Positions 42,499-55,000 of a stretch of DNA of 61,016 nucleotides are shown here, one piece after another. The translations under genes and the position numbers were made by a program. Numbering within the stretch: position 1 is the first letter of the stretch; every line of letters starts with the position of its first letter. This DNA is from Apilactobacillus ozensis DSM 23829 = JCM 17196 (GTDB lineage: Bacteria; Bacillota; Bacilli; Lactobacillales; Lactobacillaceae): contig NZ_AYYQ01000030.1 in assembly GCF_001435995.1 (NCBI RefSeq), positions 1 to 61,016 on the forward strand, in the 5' to 3' direction. The notes under the pieces were generated by a model. That model was not told where the DNA came from and did not search any database. It worked only from the letters and a program-made list of their open reading frames with translations.

Positions 42499-42826
42499 TT
42501 TAGCATCTCCTATGTAATATTTTGTTACACATTTCAATGAATTATAGGCGATTTTTTTAGGAACGTCAATACATAAACAACCTTTCATGAAACTTTTTGT
42601 TGATCTCACAGTATTTACGGAAGGTTTATTTGATGTTACAAAAAATAACACTAAATACATTTTTCTTTAATCCTTAAGAATATTTAAACATTATAAAAGT
42701 ATAAGTCGAAATATTTAACTTATAAGAAGAACAAGCGTAACGTTAAAAGTGTATATTAAATAATTTATTATTTCTAATAATTTTATTAATTTTAGTATAC
42801 ATATAGAAACATTTGGAGGCGATTTA

Positions 42827-44449
42827 ATGAATTTTTTCATAAATACTACTTATAATGAGAAGAATTCAGGAATTGAACATGCTCAAATTAAAAGAGCAAA
42901 ACTATTTAGAAATAATAAAGCACCATTTAAATTAATTTTTAGGGATTGGAATCCAAAAGAACATTTTTATTTAAATGCTGCTGATATCAAAGATGATGAA
43001 ATCCTTAATATGTTTGATTTTTTCCAGAAAGCAGAAAATGTTGAAACTAAAAAAAACAACGTTATGGATATCGATTTTGGATTAACGGGTTTAACTTATA
43101 ATGATGAGCCTAACAACAACAGATACATAGTGTTAAAAGATAATGCAATTGTTGCCAGAGTTAGATATTTTGATGAAAGCATTAGTAAAGATAAACAAGT
43201 TAGTGCCGTTGAATACTTTGATGGTTTCGGGAATCTATACCGAGTAGATTTTTATGATACTCGTGGATTTCAATCAATGGTTGAATGGTATACACCTGAT
43301 AATAAAGTGGCTACTGACGTTTGGTACGACTTAAATGGAAAACCTGTTTTAGAAACGTATTATCGTAAAAATGCTAAGGGCAAGATGGAACAATCAGCTT
43401 GGAAAATCATTGAAGATGATGGTTCTATCAAGATTGTGGATAACATTGACGACGTGGTCTTTGAATTTTTAAACAAAGTTAATGATAAATATTTCTCTAT
43501 CAAAGAGCCTAATGTATTTGTTTTAGATCGTACCAATGTAGCTGATTGGATGGTTCCTAAGTTACATCGTCCTGCTTACTATGTAATGCATCTTCATAAC
43601 TCTCAAGTGGGTGATCCACAAAAGCCAGATACTTCGATTTTGAATAATAATTACGAGTTCCCATTATTTACTGGTAATGATTATGACGCGATTATTACAG
43701 CAACTGAAAAGCAACGTAAAGATGTTATGCGTCGATTCAAGCCATTAGCTAAAGTCTTTACGATTGCGGTAGGAATAGTGCCTAATGAACAATTTGATAA
43801 GCCTCGTATTCCAATGAGTGAGCGTAAGCCTAATAGTATTTTAGCGACTGCTCGTATTGCTCCAGAAAAGCAATTTGGTGATTTAGTTTCGGCAATGGGG
43901 ATTGCTAAAAAAGAAATCCCAGACATTAGTTTAGATTTATATGGATATTTGGACCATTCTCAAAATGACCGTGCTAAAAAAGAAATTGATAAAGCCATTA
44001 AGAAGTACGATTTAAAAAATCAAGTTCATATTCACGGATATACAACGGATGTTGGCAAAATTCAAGACCAATATCAGGTTTATGGTTTAACTTCAGTCAT
44101 GGAAGGATTTAATTTAGCCATGATGGAAGCAACTTCACACGGTGAAGTAGGAGCTACTTATGATGTTAACTATGGTCCTAATGAATTAATTCAAGACGGT
44201 GAGAATGGGTATGTTGTTGATTATGGTGATTATAAAGCTTTAGGTGAAAAGTTAATTTACCTATTTAAACATAAAGATGTTCTTCAAAAAATGTCCGATG
44301 CCTCATACGATTTAGCCAAGCGATATTCTGAAGAAAGCGTTTGGAATGAATGGAAGTCCCTATTGAATGACGCTCGTGAAAATTGGGATAAAAAGCTTAA
44401 AGATTACAGAGAACCAATTAATCAAGGCTTAAATCAAATGGAGGAGTAG
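42827..44449 (+). CDS. gtfA: GT4 glycosyltransferase, GtfA-like (adhesin glycosylation)
   Basis: GGAGG precedes the ATG. The 540-aa protein has an N-terminal ~220-residue beta-rich extension (Y-F-D-G-F-G-N-L-Y-R-V-D-F-Y-D-T-R-G-F) typical of GtfA/GtfB/TarM-type enzymes. The GT-B fold follows: A-T-A-R-I-A-P-E-K-Q, then the catalytic E-x7-E in M-E-G-F-N-L-A-M-M-E-A (~430), Y-D-V-N-Y-G-P-N-E-L-I. In serine-rich adhesin loci GtfA adds the first GlcNAc to Ser/Thr in the cytoplasm together with GtfB. The neighbouring second GT and Ser-rich giant gene strongly support this role. Donor sugar is not proven. Confidence 0.85.
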   Translation: MNFFINTTYNEKNSGIEHAQIKRAKLFRNNKAPFKLIFRDWNPKEHFYLNAADIKDDEILNMFDFFQKAENVETKKNNVMDIDFGLTGLTYNDEPNNNRYIVLKDNAIVARVRYFDESISKDKQVSAVEYFDGFGNLYRVDFYDTRGFQSMVEWYTPDNKVATDVWYDLNGKPVLETYYRKNAKGKMEQSAWKIIEDDGSIKIVDNIDDVVFEFLNKVNDKYFSIKEPNVFVLDRTNVADWMVPKLHRPAYYVMHLHNSQVGDPQKPDTSILNNNYEFPLFTGNDYDAIITATEKQRKDVMRRFKPLAKVFTIAVGIVPNEQFDKPRIPMSERKPNSILATARIAPEKQFGDLVSAMGIAKKEIPDISLDLYGYLDHSQNDRAKKEIDKAIKKYDLKNQVHIHGYTTDVGKIQDQYQVYGLTSVMEGFNLAMMEATSHGEVGATYDVNYGPNELIQDGENGYVVDYGDYKALGEKLIYLFKHKDVLQKMSDASYDLAKRYSEESVWNEWKSLLNDARENWDKKLKDYREPINQGLNQMEE

Positions 44450-45964
44450 GTGAGTTATATGTATTATTTTGTAAACGAAAATATATTTACTTTTAATTCA
44501 GGGACTGAATTTTCGGCGATTAATCGTCAACAAGAGTTTAAGAAAAACGGTATGAAATCAAAAATTGTAACCAGAAATTATAATGGACGTATTCATGCCG
44601 ATGCTAAAGATCACGGTTTGGACGATGATGATTTTATATCTATGTATGATTTTTTTCAGGGAACAACTGGAGTCAAACGTGAGCATAATAAACTAAGATA
44701 TTCAGATATTGTTGATAAGAGAAATTATCACATTGTTGGAATAAACAATAATAGTTCTTTGATTAAGTATCATGGTAATACAGTTGCTAAGGTTGAAATT
44801 GCACCTGGAACCATTGGTGAAATTGGAACAATTATTTACTATGATCGTTTTGGAAATGAAACTAGTAAAGATATATATGATTCGCGTGGGTTTAAGTCCA
44901 AAACAGTTTATCTACATCCTAATGGCGAAACTGGTCATGAATTACTTTACGATATTGATGGCAAACCAGTTATGGAAATTACGCATATGTTTATAAATGG
45001 TAAAGTATTTCCAACCATGTATAAACTACTAGATTACAACGGTAAGAATTTGAGGTTCAATACTGAAGATGAGTTGTTTACCTTCTTTATTCAAGAACTA
45101 CTTAATCAGAAAGAAGGTGTAATAATAAATGATCGTCCAAGTTTAATTGAAGCAATTGCAAATGTACAAACTAATTGTCATAAATATCAATTCTTGCATG
45201 GACCACACACGACAGACGTCAATCTTGGTGGCAGTAAATATGGTAAGGTGTTTGAAAATCTACGTCCATTATTTGGTAAGTTTAAATCAGCTTATAGTGG
45301 AGTTATAGTTCCTACTGCTGAACAACAAAGCGAATTACAAAAGTTCTTTAGTAACTTTAATATATATAACATTGCTGATTTTACTGTTGATGGTGAAAAC
45401 TTTGTAGATGAAAATAATCAGCAAACTGATAGTAAAGACATATTATACATTGGACGTTTGTTTGAAGACCGTCATATTGACCATTTACTAAAGATTACAC
45501 AGTTGGTTAAAGCTGAGTTTCATGATGTTAAATTGCACTTAGTCGGATATTTTGGTTCTAAGGAATATTCTGACCAGATTAAAAAGCAAATTGATGATAT
45601 GAAACTAAAAGATAACGTCATTATTGAAGGCTATCAATTGGGTGACAAAAAATCTAAATTGTATAAGAATGCCGATGTAGTGGTTTCAGCAGGAAATGCT
45701 GATGCACTTAACATCTCAATGATTGAAGCTTTCACTTATAAGACACCTTTTGTTAGCTATGATGTTAAATATGGTCCAAAAAACTTTGTTAAAAATGGTA
45801 AAAATGGTTATTTAGTACCACAGGGTAAATTTAATGATTTTGCCGCTTGCATTATTAAAATAATGCAATTGCAAGATGATTGTAATGATGAGAAAGGTTA
45901 TTTAGAGGCTATTCACAATTTTGACTTTCATAATTTCGCTCAACAATGGGCTCAAGTTATCTAA
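44450..45964 (+). CDS. gtfB: Second GT4-type protein, GtfB-like partner
   Basis: The GTG start follows the gtfA stop immediately (GAGGAG-TAG-GTG); an ATG at 44459 is an alternative. The 504-aa protein shares layout with its neighbour: F-F-Q-G, Y-Y-D-R-F-G-N-E ... D-S-R-G-F-K-S-K, I-L-Y-I-G-R-L-F-E-D-R-H, and Y-D-V-K-Y-G-P-K-N-F. The catalytic motif is A-D-A-L-N-I-S-M-I-E-A, i.e. D-x7-E rather than E-x7-E. This degeneration fits GtfB, the substrate-binding co-activator of GtfA. Stop-start contact implies translational coupling and equal amounts of the two subunits. It ends ~50 bases before the giant adhesin gene. Confidence 0.82.
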   Translation: MSYMYYFVNENIFTFNSGTEFSAINRQQEFKKNGMKSKIVTRNYNGRIHADAKDHGLDDDDFISMYDFFQGTTGVKREHNKLRYSDIVDKRNYHIVGINNNSSLIKYHGNTVAKVEIAPGTIGEIGTIIYYDRFGNETSKDIYDSRGFKSKTVYLHPNGETGHELLYDIDGKPVMEITHMFINGKVFPTMYKLLDYNGKNLRFNTEDELFTFFIQELLNQKEGVIINDRPSLIEAIANVQTNCHKYQFLHGPHTTDVNLGGSKYGKVFENLRPLFGKFKSAYSGVIVPTAEQQSELQKFFSNFNIYNIADFTVDGENFVDENNQQTDSKDILYIGRLFEDRHIDHLLKITQLVKAEFHDVKLHLVGYFGSKEYSDQIKKQIDDMKLKDNVIIEGYQLGDKKSKLYKNADVVVSAGNADALNISMIEAFTYKTPFVSYDVKYGPKNFVKNGKNGYLVPQGKFNDFAACIIKIMQLQDDCNDEKGYLEAIHNFDFHNFAQQWAQVI

Positions 45965-46013
45965 ACCATTTTGTCTATAAGCTTTGATTATTCCTTCAAG
46001 GAGGGGATTTAGT

Positions 46014-49000
46014 TTGAAAGATAAGAATGGAAAAGATTTAAGTAGATATACAAACGATAGTGGTGATTTTGATTTAAAGAAAACCCATTATCGGATGTAT
46101 AAATCAGGTAAAAAATGGCTATTTGCGGGTATTACGATGGCTTTTTCACTTACGATGGCAGGTACTATGAATAATTTAGGTGTGCATGCCGATGAAAATA
46201 GTAATAACAATAGTGAAGAAGTTGGCGAACAAAATACAAACGTCAAAAGTGGCTCTCCAGATACTCAGGTAACAACTAATAATAATACTGGTAAGCAAAA
46301 TAACAATACTACCACTGTTAATCAAGATGAAAATGCTACTTTGGGTCATTTAGGTGACAATAATGAAAACACACAAGCTACTCCTAGCAAACCTAATGAC
46401 AGCCCACAACCATCGCAAGATGATGCTAACCAAAATTCAGGTAAGCAAAATCCAACTACTACTGGTGGTAGCGTTACAAAAACAGATGGTAACAGTAATC
46501 CCACCAATGCTGTTGATACTTCAAAACAAGACGTTCAAGAACCATCTAAGCCTTCTTTAGATAATAATGGTCAAAAAGTAGATGATGTAGAAGGTAGTTC
46601 TAAACCTGATTCTAATAAAAACGTACTAGATCTTAGTAAGTATAAAGACGGAGGAAAGATTGATCCGTCTATGCTAGCGACCAACTTAGTTGAATCTCAA
46701 GCTAACAATCAAGGTAATCAGTTAGCAACAAACGGCAGCATGACTCCAGATCAAATAGCGATGTCACAAGCTTCTGCTACTTCTAATTCTGTAAATAATA
46801 GTGTTGCTTCACAAGTTACTAATTTAGATAAAGAAAAAACACAAGCTCAATCAAGTAATGCTTATCGTGATGTCAATAGTTGGCAGCAATTTAGGGATGC
46901 CTTTGTTAATGATGGTGTTCACTACATCAATATGACTGGTGACATTAGCTTTAATGCATCTTCTGGTTCTACTGACCGTGCTTTAACTGCGTCAGATGCG
47001 CATAGTGATGGCTCATTAATTATTAATGGTAATAATCACATCTTAGACTTAGGTAAAAATGGCATTTTACCATTTGGGACCCCAAGTGCTGACCAAGCTT
47101 ATGGTGACGATCGTCCTAATGTAACTTTAACTGACATTAAGTTGCATCAAAATACCGATATGACTTCGACTGATACTTCTACTACTGGGATTGGTCAGAC
47201 TAATGGTACTAACATTGTTGCATTAACAAGCCAGGGTGCATTTGGAAACTATGTGTTCAACTTCAATAATATTCATATGACTGATAACAAAGGTAATGAT
47301 ATTGATCCAGGAGCATACAATGGTGACCAATATGCTAACCGTTTAATTGATGCAGACCATTCATTAGTTAGATTTTCCGGTGATAACTATTTTGTAGTTA
47401 AAGCTGAATTAGCTAACTTTGGTAGTGTACAAATAGCAAATAATACTAATTTAAATGTTCAAGAGACTTACAATGGTAGTGCTTCTAGACCTGTATTTTT
47501 AAGTTACGGTGAAGCTGGTCGTTCTATTTCTAACGATACTGATACCGGTAAGGACCATTCATTTACAGTTGGTGATAACGCTAAATTAAACTTTAACAGT
47601 AATTATCGCCAGATTGGTTATGCGCCTGTTTCTAATAATTGGAAGACTATTAAAGTTGGTAATAATGTTACTTGGACTCAAAATAATTTTTACTACTTAA
47701 TTGATAATAATACTGGTGATAGTGGGTATGTTTCTACAACCACTCCAAGCCGAAACGTTAATTTTGGATCTAACGATAATATTAATGTTAGTGGTGCATA
47801 CCTACCAATCTATTCTGGATATGGTTTAAATGCTTATTTTGGACCACAGTCTAATATTAATATGGATTGTAATGGAAACACTGTTTACACTTATGGTTCT
47901 AACACGATCAAAGTTAACTTTGATCGTCCAAAGGAATTAAATCTAACTACTACCGGTGGTAAAGTATTTAACGTTAATACAAGCCAACAAACACCTGACA
48001 CTAACGTAAGTATTACTGAAGATGGTTATCCAGATGGAAATGTAACTTTTACTGGTAGTACTAGAGCTTCTAGTGAGAAAAATAATTTCAAATTAAAGAC
48101 ATTAGACATTAACTATAAAAACAATAGCAACGGTGGTGGTCAAGATTCATTGGCTAACTATTATGTTTACAACTCCAACAGTATTAATGCTGTGAATGTA
48201 AAACAAAATATTCCATCTGAGCATATAGTAAATTCTCCAGATGCTGAGGTTTCACCTGAATCGGCTGCATCAATGGCTGCTAATGCACAAAATAGACCTG
48301 CTGTGCGTCAAGTTGCTAATAAAGAACAAGAAAAGCAACAAGCTAAAGACCAAAATGCATATCAAGAAGTTCATAATTGGCAAGAATTTAGAGATGCTTT
48401 TACTAATAATAATATTCACTATATTAATCTAGATAACGACATTATTTTCCATGCTTCAGTTAATGGTCAATCTGGTGGTGATCAAGCGCTTACAGCTGCT
48501 GATGCACATAATAGTGGTTCGTTGATTATAGATGGTAATAGTCATTTATTAGATTTGGGTAAAAATAATACTTTACCATTTACTTCACCTTCGAATGATA
48601 AATTGTATGGAGATAAGAATCCAAATGTTACTTTAACTGATCTTCGAATTCATCAATGTAGTGATACCACAGCTACTGATACTACTACTAATGGGAATCC
48701 ATATCCTGCACAATATGGTAGCAATGTTATTAGTATAGTTGCTCCAGATAGTAACTCGCCAATTCCTTATGGTGCATATGTATTTAACTTTAATAATATT
48801 CATATGACTGATACTGATGGCAAAGATATTGATCCAGGTTTACAAAATCCAGCTGGCGGAAGCTCATATTATGCTAACCGATTCATCAACGGTGATCATA
48901 CATTGCTTAATTTCTCCGGTGATAACTACTTTGTAACTAAAGCTGAAGTTGCTAACTATGGGAGTATCGTTATTGCTAACGGAGCTAAGATTGTAACCCA

Positions 49001-52000
49001 AGCTACTAACGTCGGAAGTTTATCAAGACCGGTATTTGAAAACTACGGTGGCGGTGGTAATATGGTTTCACCTAAGGGTGCTACTGGATACGATCATTCA
49101 TTTATTGTCGGAGATGGTGCATCGCTAGATTTTATCAATAACTATCGTCAAACAGCTTATGCTCCTATATATTACAATTGGCAGAGTATTAAGGTTGGTA
49201 ATAATGTAAGCTGGCATCAATATAACTATTGGTTCTTCATTGAAAATTATATGGGTGATTCGGCTTATCTATATAATGGTAATTATGCAGATAATAATTA
49301 TCATCGCACGGTACATTTTGGTTCCTTAGATAATATTAATGTTGAAAATGCATATTTACCTTTTGACTCTGGATACGGTTTGGATGCTTACTTTGGACCA
49401 GATTCCCAAATTTCAATGAAGTCAAATGGAACTACATTTTATTTATGGGGTTCCCATACCAACAATATTGTTTTTGATCATCCAAAAACGTTACAAACAT
49501 CTTCTGGATATTCTAGGACTGTAAGTATCGGAATCTGGCCTTCACAAAATCCAGCTTCACACATTTTAGTAGATGAAGGTAATAAATTATCTGATATCAC
49601 ATATAAAGGTAGTAACCGTAACAATAATGAAAAAAATGTTTTTGATTTTGACAACCTAAACTTTGTATATGATTTAATGCGATATAATAGTGCTTCTTCA
49701 AAGGGTGGAGCTAACCCTAACGCTGCAGGTAATTTCTTTACTAATAATAACGGTTCCATTAATGGAATTATGATTAGACAACTAGCTAATTCTAAAGGTG
49801 ATCCATACAATAGTTCTAAAAATAATGAATCAGTTAACAATGCTCAACAAAATAGTTGGGATGCTGAAGATAATTATAATAAAGCATCTATAGCTGCTTC
49901 AGTCGCTAATGTTAACTACAGTGATGCTAGTCATAACTTATCTCTAGCAAGTATGAACTATAATCAAGCTTCTCTAATGAAATCGGAATATGACGATAGC
50001 TATAATAAGATGACGCCTGATCAACAAAAATCTAACGCAAACTCGTATAGTGCCGTTAAAAATTATTATCAAAGTGCTACTGATGCTTATAATGATGCTA
50101 CTGGCCAATTATCATCTGCTAGTTCTTACTATAATAATATAAATTCTAGTTTAGCATCTGCCTCTCAAGCAGCTGCTGATGCTGCAAATGCATATAGTGT
50201 AGCAGCATCCAAATCGGATGAAGCTGCTCAAGATGATTTAATAGGGAATTCATATGCTAAGGATGGTAATACAGCTGAAGCTGAAAGATATTGGAAACAA
50301 AAGTCTGATGCTACTAGTGCTGCAATTAATGCCGCCAGTGTTGCTTCATCAGCTGTTGCTTTCAATAGTTCAGTTGTAGCTAACATTAGTAGTAATGCCG
50401 ACTTAATTACTGCTAATTCCAATGCTATTATTAAAGATTCTGATGCCATTAAATCAAATGTACAAAGTTTGGCTGATGCAACTCACTTTGATCCTAACAA
50501 ATATGGAATCATGAATGATGCTAATAACGCTGCCGTGTATTCACAAATGGCATCGCAAGCTGCTCAAGCTGCTAGTTCACATAATGCTTATGGCGCAAAT
50601 ACAATTGCATCAAGTGCTAATAGTGTTGCATCAAGTGCAGCTACTTTGGCTAATTCGCTATCAAATAACGTTTCTGATTCTAAAAATGTTTATACAGGTA
50701 GTCAAATGACTAGTATGTCAATGCAAGCTAGTCAAGCTGCAAGTAATGCTAAATCTGCATATCAAGTTGCCTCTAATGCAGCTAATTTAGACAACAATAT
50801 GAACGAAGCTAGCTATGCTGCTGCGATTGCCAATGCATCTAATTCGAACATTCAAGCTTTGTCCAATGCTTACCCAGATGATACAAATATTAACAGTATA
50901 GCTAATAAAGCATCATTAGCAGCGACATCTATTAATAATACTTACTCAAGTGCTTCTTCTGCTGCGATTGCTGGAAATGTTAATGATGCTACTAATTTAG
51001 CTAATCAGGCTAAATCTCAACAACAATCAATGCAAGCTTATTTTGATGCCGCTAACAGCTATGCAAAAGATGATGCTAAACGCAACCAAGTAAAATCCAA
51101 TGTAAGTACAGCTGAAAATGATTCTGTAGCTGCTTCATTGTCATCTAGTCAAGCCTCGTCAGCATACTCAGCTGCTCAAAGTAGTGCTAATGATACGTTT
51201 AAATCAGCTATGAGTAGTAATAGTGTAGTTGCTAGTCAGGCAGCCCAAGATGCTTCCAGTGCATATAGTGCAGCTAGTCAAGCCGCTAATAAACAATCGC
51301 AAGACACGAACAAAGATAGTGCAAATAGTGATGCTGCAGTGGTTTCAGACCAAGCTAAAAAGGCTAGTGAAGCCGCTGTGAAAGCTGCTTCGGCCGCCCA
51401 AGCTATAATGAATGTTTCCAACCAGAGTATGAATTCTTTTGTAGCTAGTTCGGCTGGTAGCTTATCAAATAGCTTAGCTCATAAAGCCAATAATGATTAT
51501 AGTTCATTATCTAGTGACAGTAATTATGGTTCAGGTGTTAAATCAGCAGCCAGTCAAGCTAATGATTCAATTCAAAATGCGAAAAGTATTGCTTCATCAG
51601 CTGCTAAAGCAGCAAGTCAGGCTTATGATGATGGTCAAAAAGCACCAAATCCTAAAGATGCGCAAAGCTATGCTGATGAAGTCGCCAAACAAGCTAGTTT
51701 AGCTAGCTCAGCAAATCAATCGGTTATTGATGCTAACCACGATTTAGATAATATCGTTAATGTTAATTCTAATGATTCACAAGCTTCCTCGTTAGCTAAA
51801 AGCACAGCTACTATTAATTCTGATGTTGCTTCCATGAATAGTAGTGCTCAAAATAACGATACATTTAGTCCTTCTATAAAATCTGCAGTTAATAGTAGAG
51901 CTAATATAGTTAGTTCTGCCAATGTTGCTGCATCTAATGCTGCTAATACAGCCTCTGTTTCAGCAAGCAACATGGCTAAAGCAAGCGATTCATCTGCTGC

Positions 52001-55000
52001 TCAAAGTTATGCAAATCAAACATCGATAGCAAAATCGGTTGCACAATCTGCATATAATGATGCAAGCTCAGCTGCTCAAATCATTACAAATGTTGTTAAC
52101 GGTCAATCTAATGTAAATAAAGCCAATTCAGCAGCTAATGCTGCATCATCAGCAAATGCTAAGATTAATGCTGCTAACACTTCGGCTCAATCTAACGCAT
52201 CTTATTCTCCAAATATTAAATCAGCGTTTAGTCAAATCGCTTCTCAAGCTAGTTATAATACTTCGGTAGCTAATTCAGCAGCTATAACGGTACAAAATGC
52301 ATCAATGAATGCTGCAACTGATTCGGATGCTCAATCAGCGCAAAGTGATGCCAATGCTGCTTCAATAGCAGCATCGCAAGCTCAATCAGCTAATGATGCT
52401 GTTCAATCAAGTGCTGAAAACATTAAGAATATGACTTCTGCTTTTGATAATTCAAATGCAGCTAGTCAATCATCTTCACTAGCTGGTAGTATAGCTAGTT
52501 CAGTTAGTGCTATGAGTTCTAATGCATCAAACCAATCAATGTCCGATGTTACTAAATCTGCAATTAGTGATGCTACTAGTGTTGCAAATGAAGCATCAAG
52601 AAATGCTAGTTACAATGCATCCATAGCTAGTGATGCCGTACAAAATATGCAAAAAGCATCTAACGCTAGTGATGTACAGAGCTACGCCAACACTGCATCT
52701 CGTTCCGCATCTTTGGCTTCTCAAGCAGTAATTGATGCAAGTTCAGCTGCACAAGATGTTAGTGGATTAATCAATAGTGGTAATGATGCTGACAGAGCTT
52801 CTTCTAATGCTGACGCTGCATCACAAGCTTCAAGTTTAGCTAAATCAATCGCTGACTCAGCTGCTAAAGATAATAATAATGATGCTACTAAATCATTAAT
52901 TAATAGTGGTGCTACAATTGCAAGCTCAGCTGCCAATGTAGCTTCAAATGCTGCTAAATCTGCTGCTTCTGCTTCTAGTCAGGGTAATAAACCTGGGATT
53001 GATTCTGATGCTGCCAAGAGTGCGGCTAGTGCGGAATCATCGGCTGCTAGTTTAGCAAGTTCAGCCAATAGTACAGCACAATCGGCTGCTAAAACAGTTA
53101 GTGATGCTGCTAACGTTAATAAAAATAATTCAGCAGCTAGTTTAGCTAAATCAATTGCTGATTCAGCAGCTAGTTTAGCTAGTGAAAATTCAAATGCTGC
53201 ATCTAAAAATACAAGTATGACATCTGCTGAAAGTGCTGCAATTTCTTCAGCTAATAGTACAGCTAGTCATGCTAAGGATATGGCAAGTTCAGCCGCACAA
53301 GATGCTTCTAATGCAGCTACTAATATTAATAGTGATACCGATTCATCAGCAGTGCAAAGAGATAGTAGTAAAGTAGCTAGTGCACAAAGTGTAGCCCAAT
53401 CAGCAGCTAGTGTAGCCCAATCAGCAGCTCAAAATATTACTAACGTTACAAACAGTAGTAAAAATGCTGACCAAGCTAGTCAAGCTCAATCGCAAGCTTC
53501 TGCTGAAACTAATACTGCTAACAGTCAAGCACAGTCTGTAGCTAATGACAATAATTACGATCAAAATACTAAACAAACTGTTAATACAGCTAGTCAAGCA
53601 ATTAGTTCAGCTAATCAAGCTGCAATATCAGCAGCTAATGCAGCTGCTAAGGCTGCTACTGATGCAAAATCAGCAACTGATGGTTCTGCTGTACAAAGTA
53701 ATGCTGATGTTGCTAGTCAGGAAGCTAGTATAGCTGCAAGTGCTGCGAAAACAGTATCAGATAATTCACAAGCTATTGATGACATTGTAAAGAATGCTTC
53801 CTACAGTAGTATGGCAAATGTTGCAGCTAGTCAAACCTCAATGATAAATAGTGCTGCACAATCTGACAATGGTATTAGTAGTGATAACAAGGCTAGTTTA
53901 TCAAGTTTAAACACGGTTACTTCTACTGCTGCTCAAAACGTTAATTCTTATGCATCATTAGCTTCATCAGCAATAACAGCTGGAAATGTATCACAAGCTA
54001 ATAATTACACTAATCAAGCTTCACAAGCTAACTCAACTGCAGTTTCTGCTGCTTCACAAGCAGGTACTATCTATAATAGTGCTACTTCTGATTACAATGC
54101 TGCTGTAAGTTCTATGCAGGCTAGTTTAGCTTCACAAGCTGCAAGTATTGCTGCCAGTCAGGCTAAGTCTGATAGTCAAGCTGCTGATAAAAATATTGAT
54201 AGTTATAGTTCAGCTGAAAGATCTGCTATCAGTAGCGCTAATCAAGCCGCTTCACAAGCTGCACAAGATGCTTCTAATGTTGCAAGTCAAGCATCTAGCG
54301 CTGCTAGTCAAGCAAATGTAGATTCTCAAAATAATAGTTCAGCTGCAGCTCAAAGTGATCGTTCAAGCGCAGCTTCATACGCCAAATCTGCAGCAGATAA
54401 GGCCTCTGAAGCCGCTTCAGCCGCTCAGAATGTTCATAATATAGTTAATAAAGACTCAAATGCTAGTGATGCAAGTGAATCTGCTAAGAATGCATCTAGT
54501 GTCGCAAGTCAAGCTAGTGCTGATAGTAGTACTGCATCATCTGCAGGTAATTTAAATTCAGCAGCTCAATCAGCAATATCCAGTTCTACAGATGCTGCAA
54601 AATCAGCAGCTCAATCAGCTGCTAATGCATCGACAGCAGCAAGTCAAGCTGCATCGAATGCTAAGACCGCTACAGATTCATCAACAGCGCAAAGCAATGC
54701 AAATGAAGCATCGAAACAAGCAAGTATTGCTGCATCTGCTGATGCTGCTGCTAAGTCTGCCGCTCAGAATATTCATAATGTAGTTAATAGCGATTCAAAT
54801 GCTAGTGCTGCAAATGAGTCCGCTAAGAATGCATCTAGTGCGGCAAGTCAAGCTAGTGCTGATAGTAGTGCTGCATCATCTGCAGGTAATTTAAATTCAG
54901 CTGCCCAATCAGCAATATCTAGTTCTACAGATGCTGCTAAATCAGCAGCACAATCGGCTGCTAATGCATCTAGTGCGGCAAGTCAAGCTGCATCGAATGC

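Noticed and set aside
42499-42660. Extended N-terminus for aspartate ammonia-lyase
   Set aside because: The extra 54 residues have no family similarity, and the ATG at 42498 has an AGGAG site.
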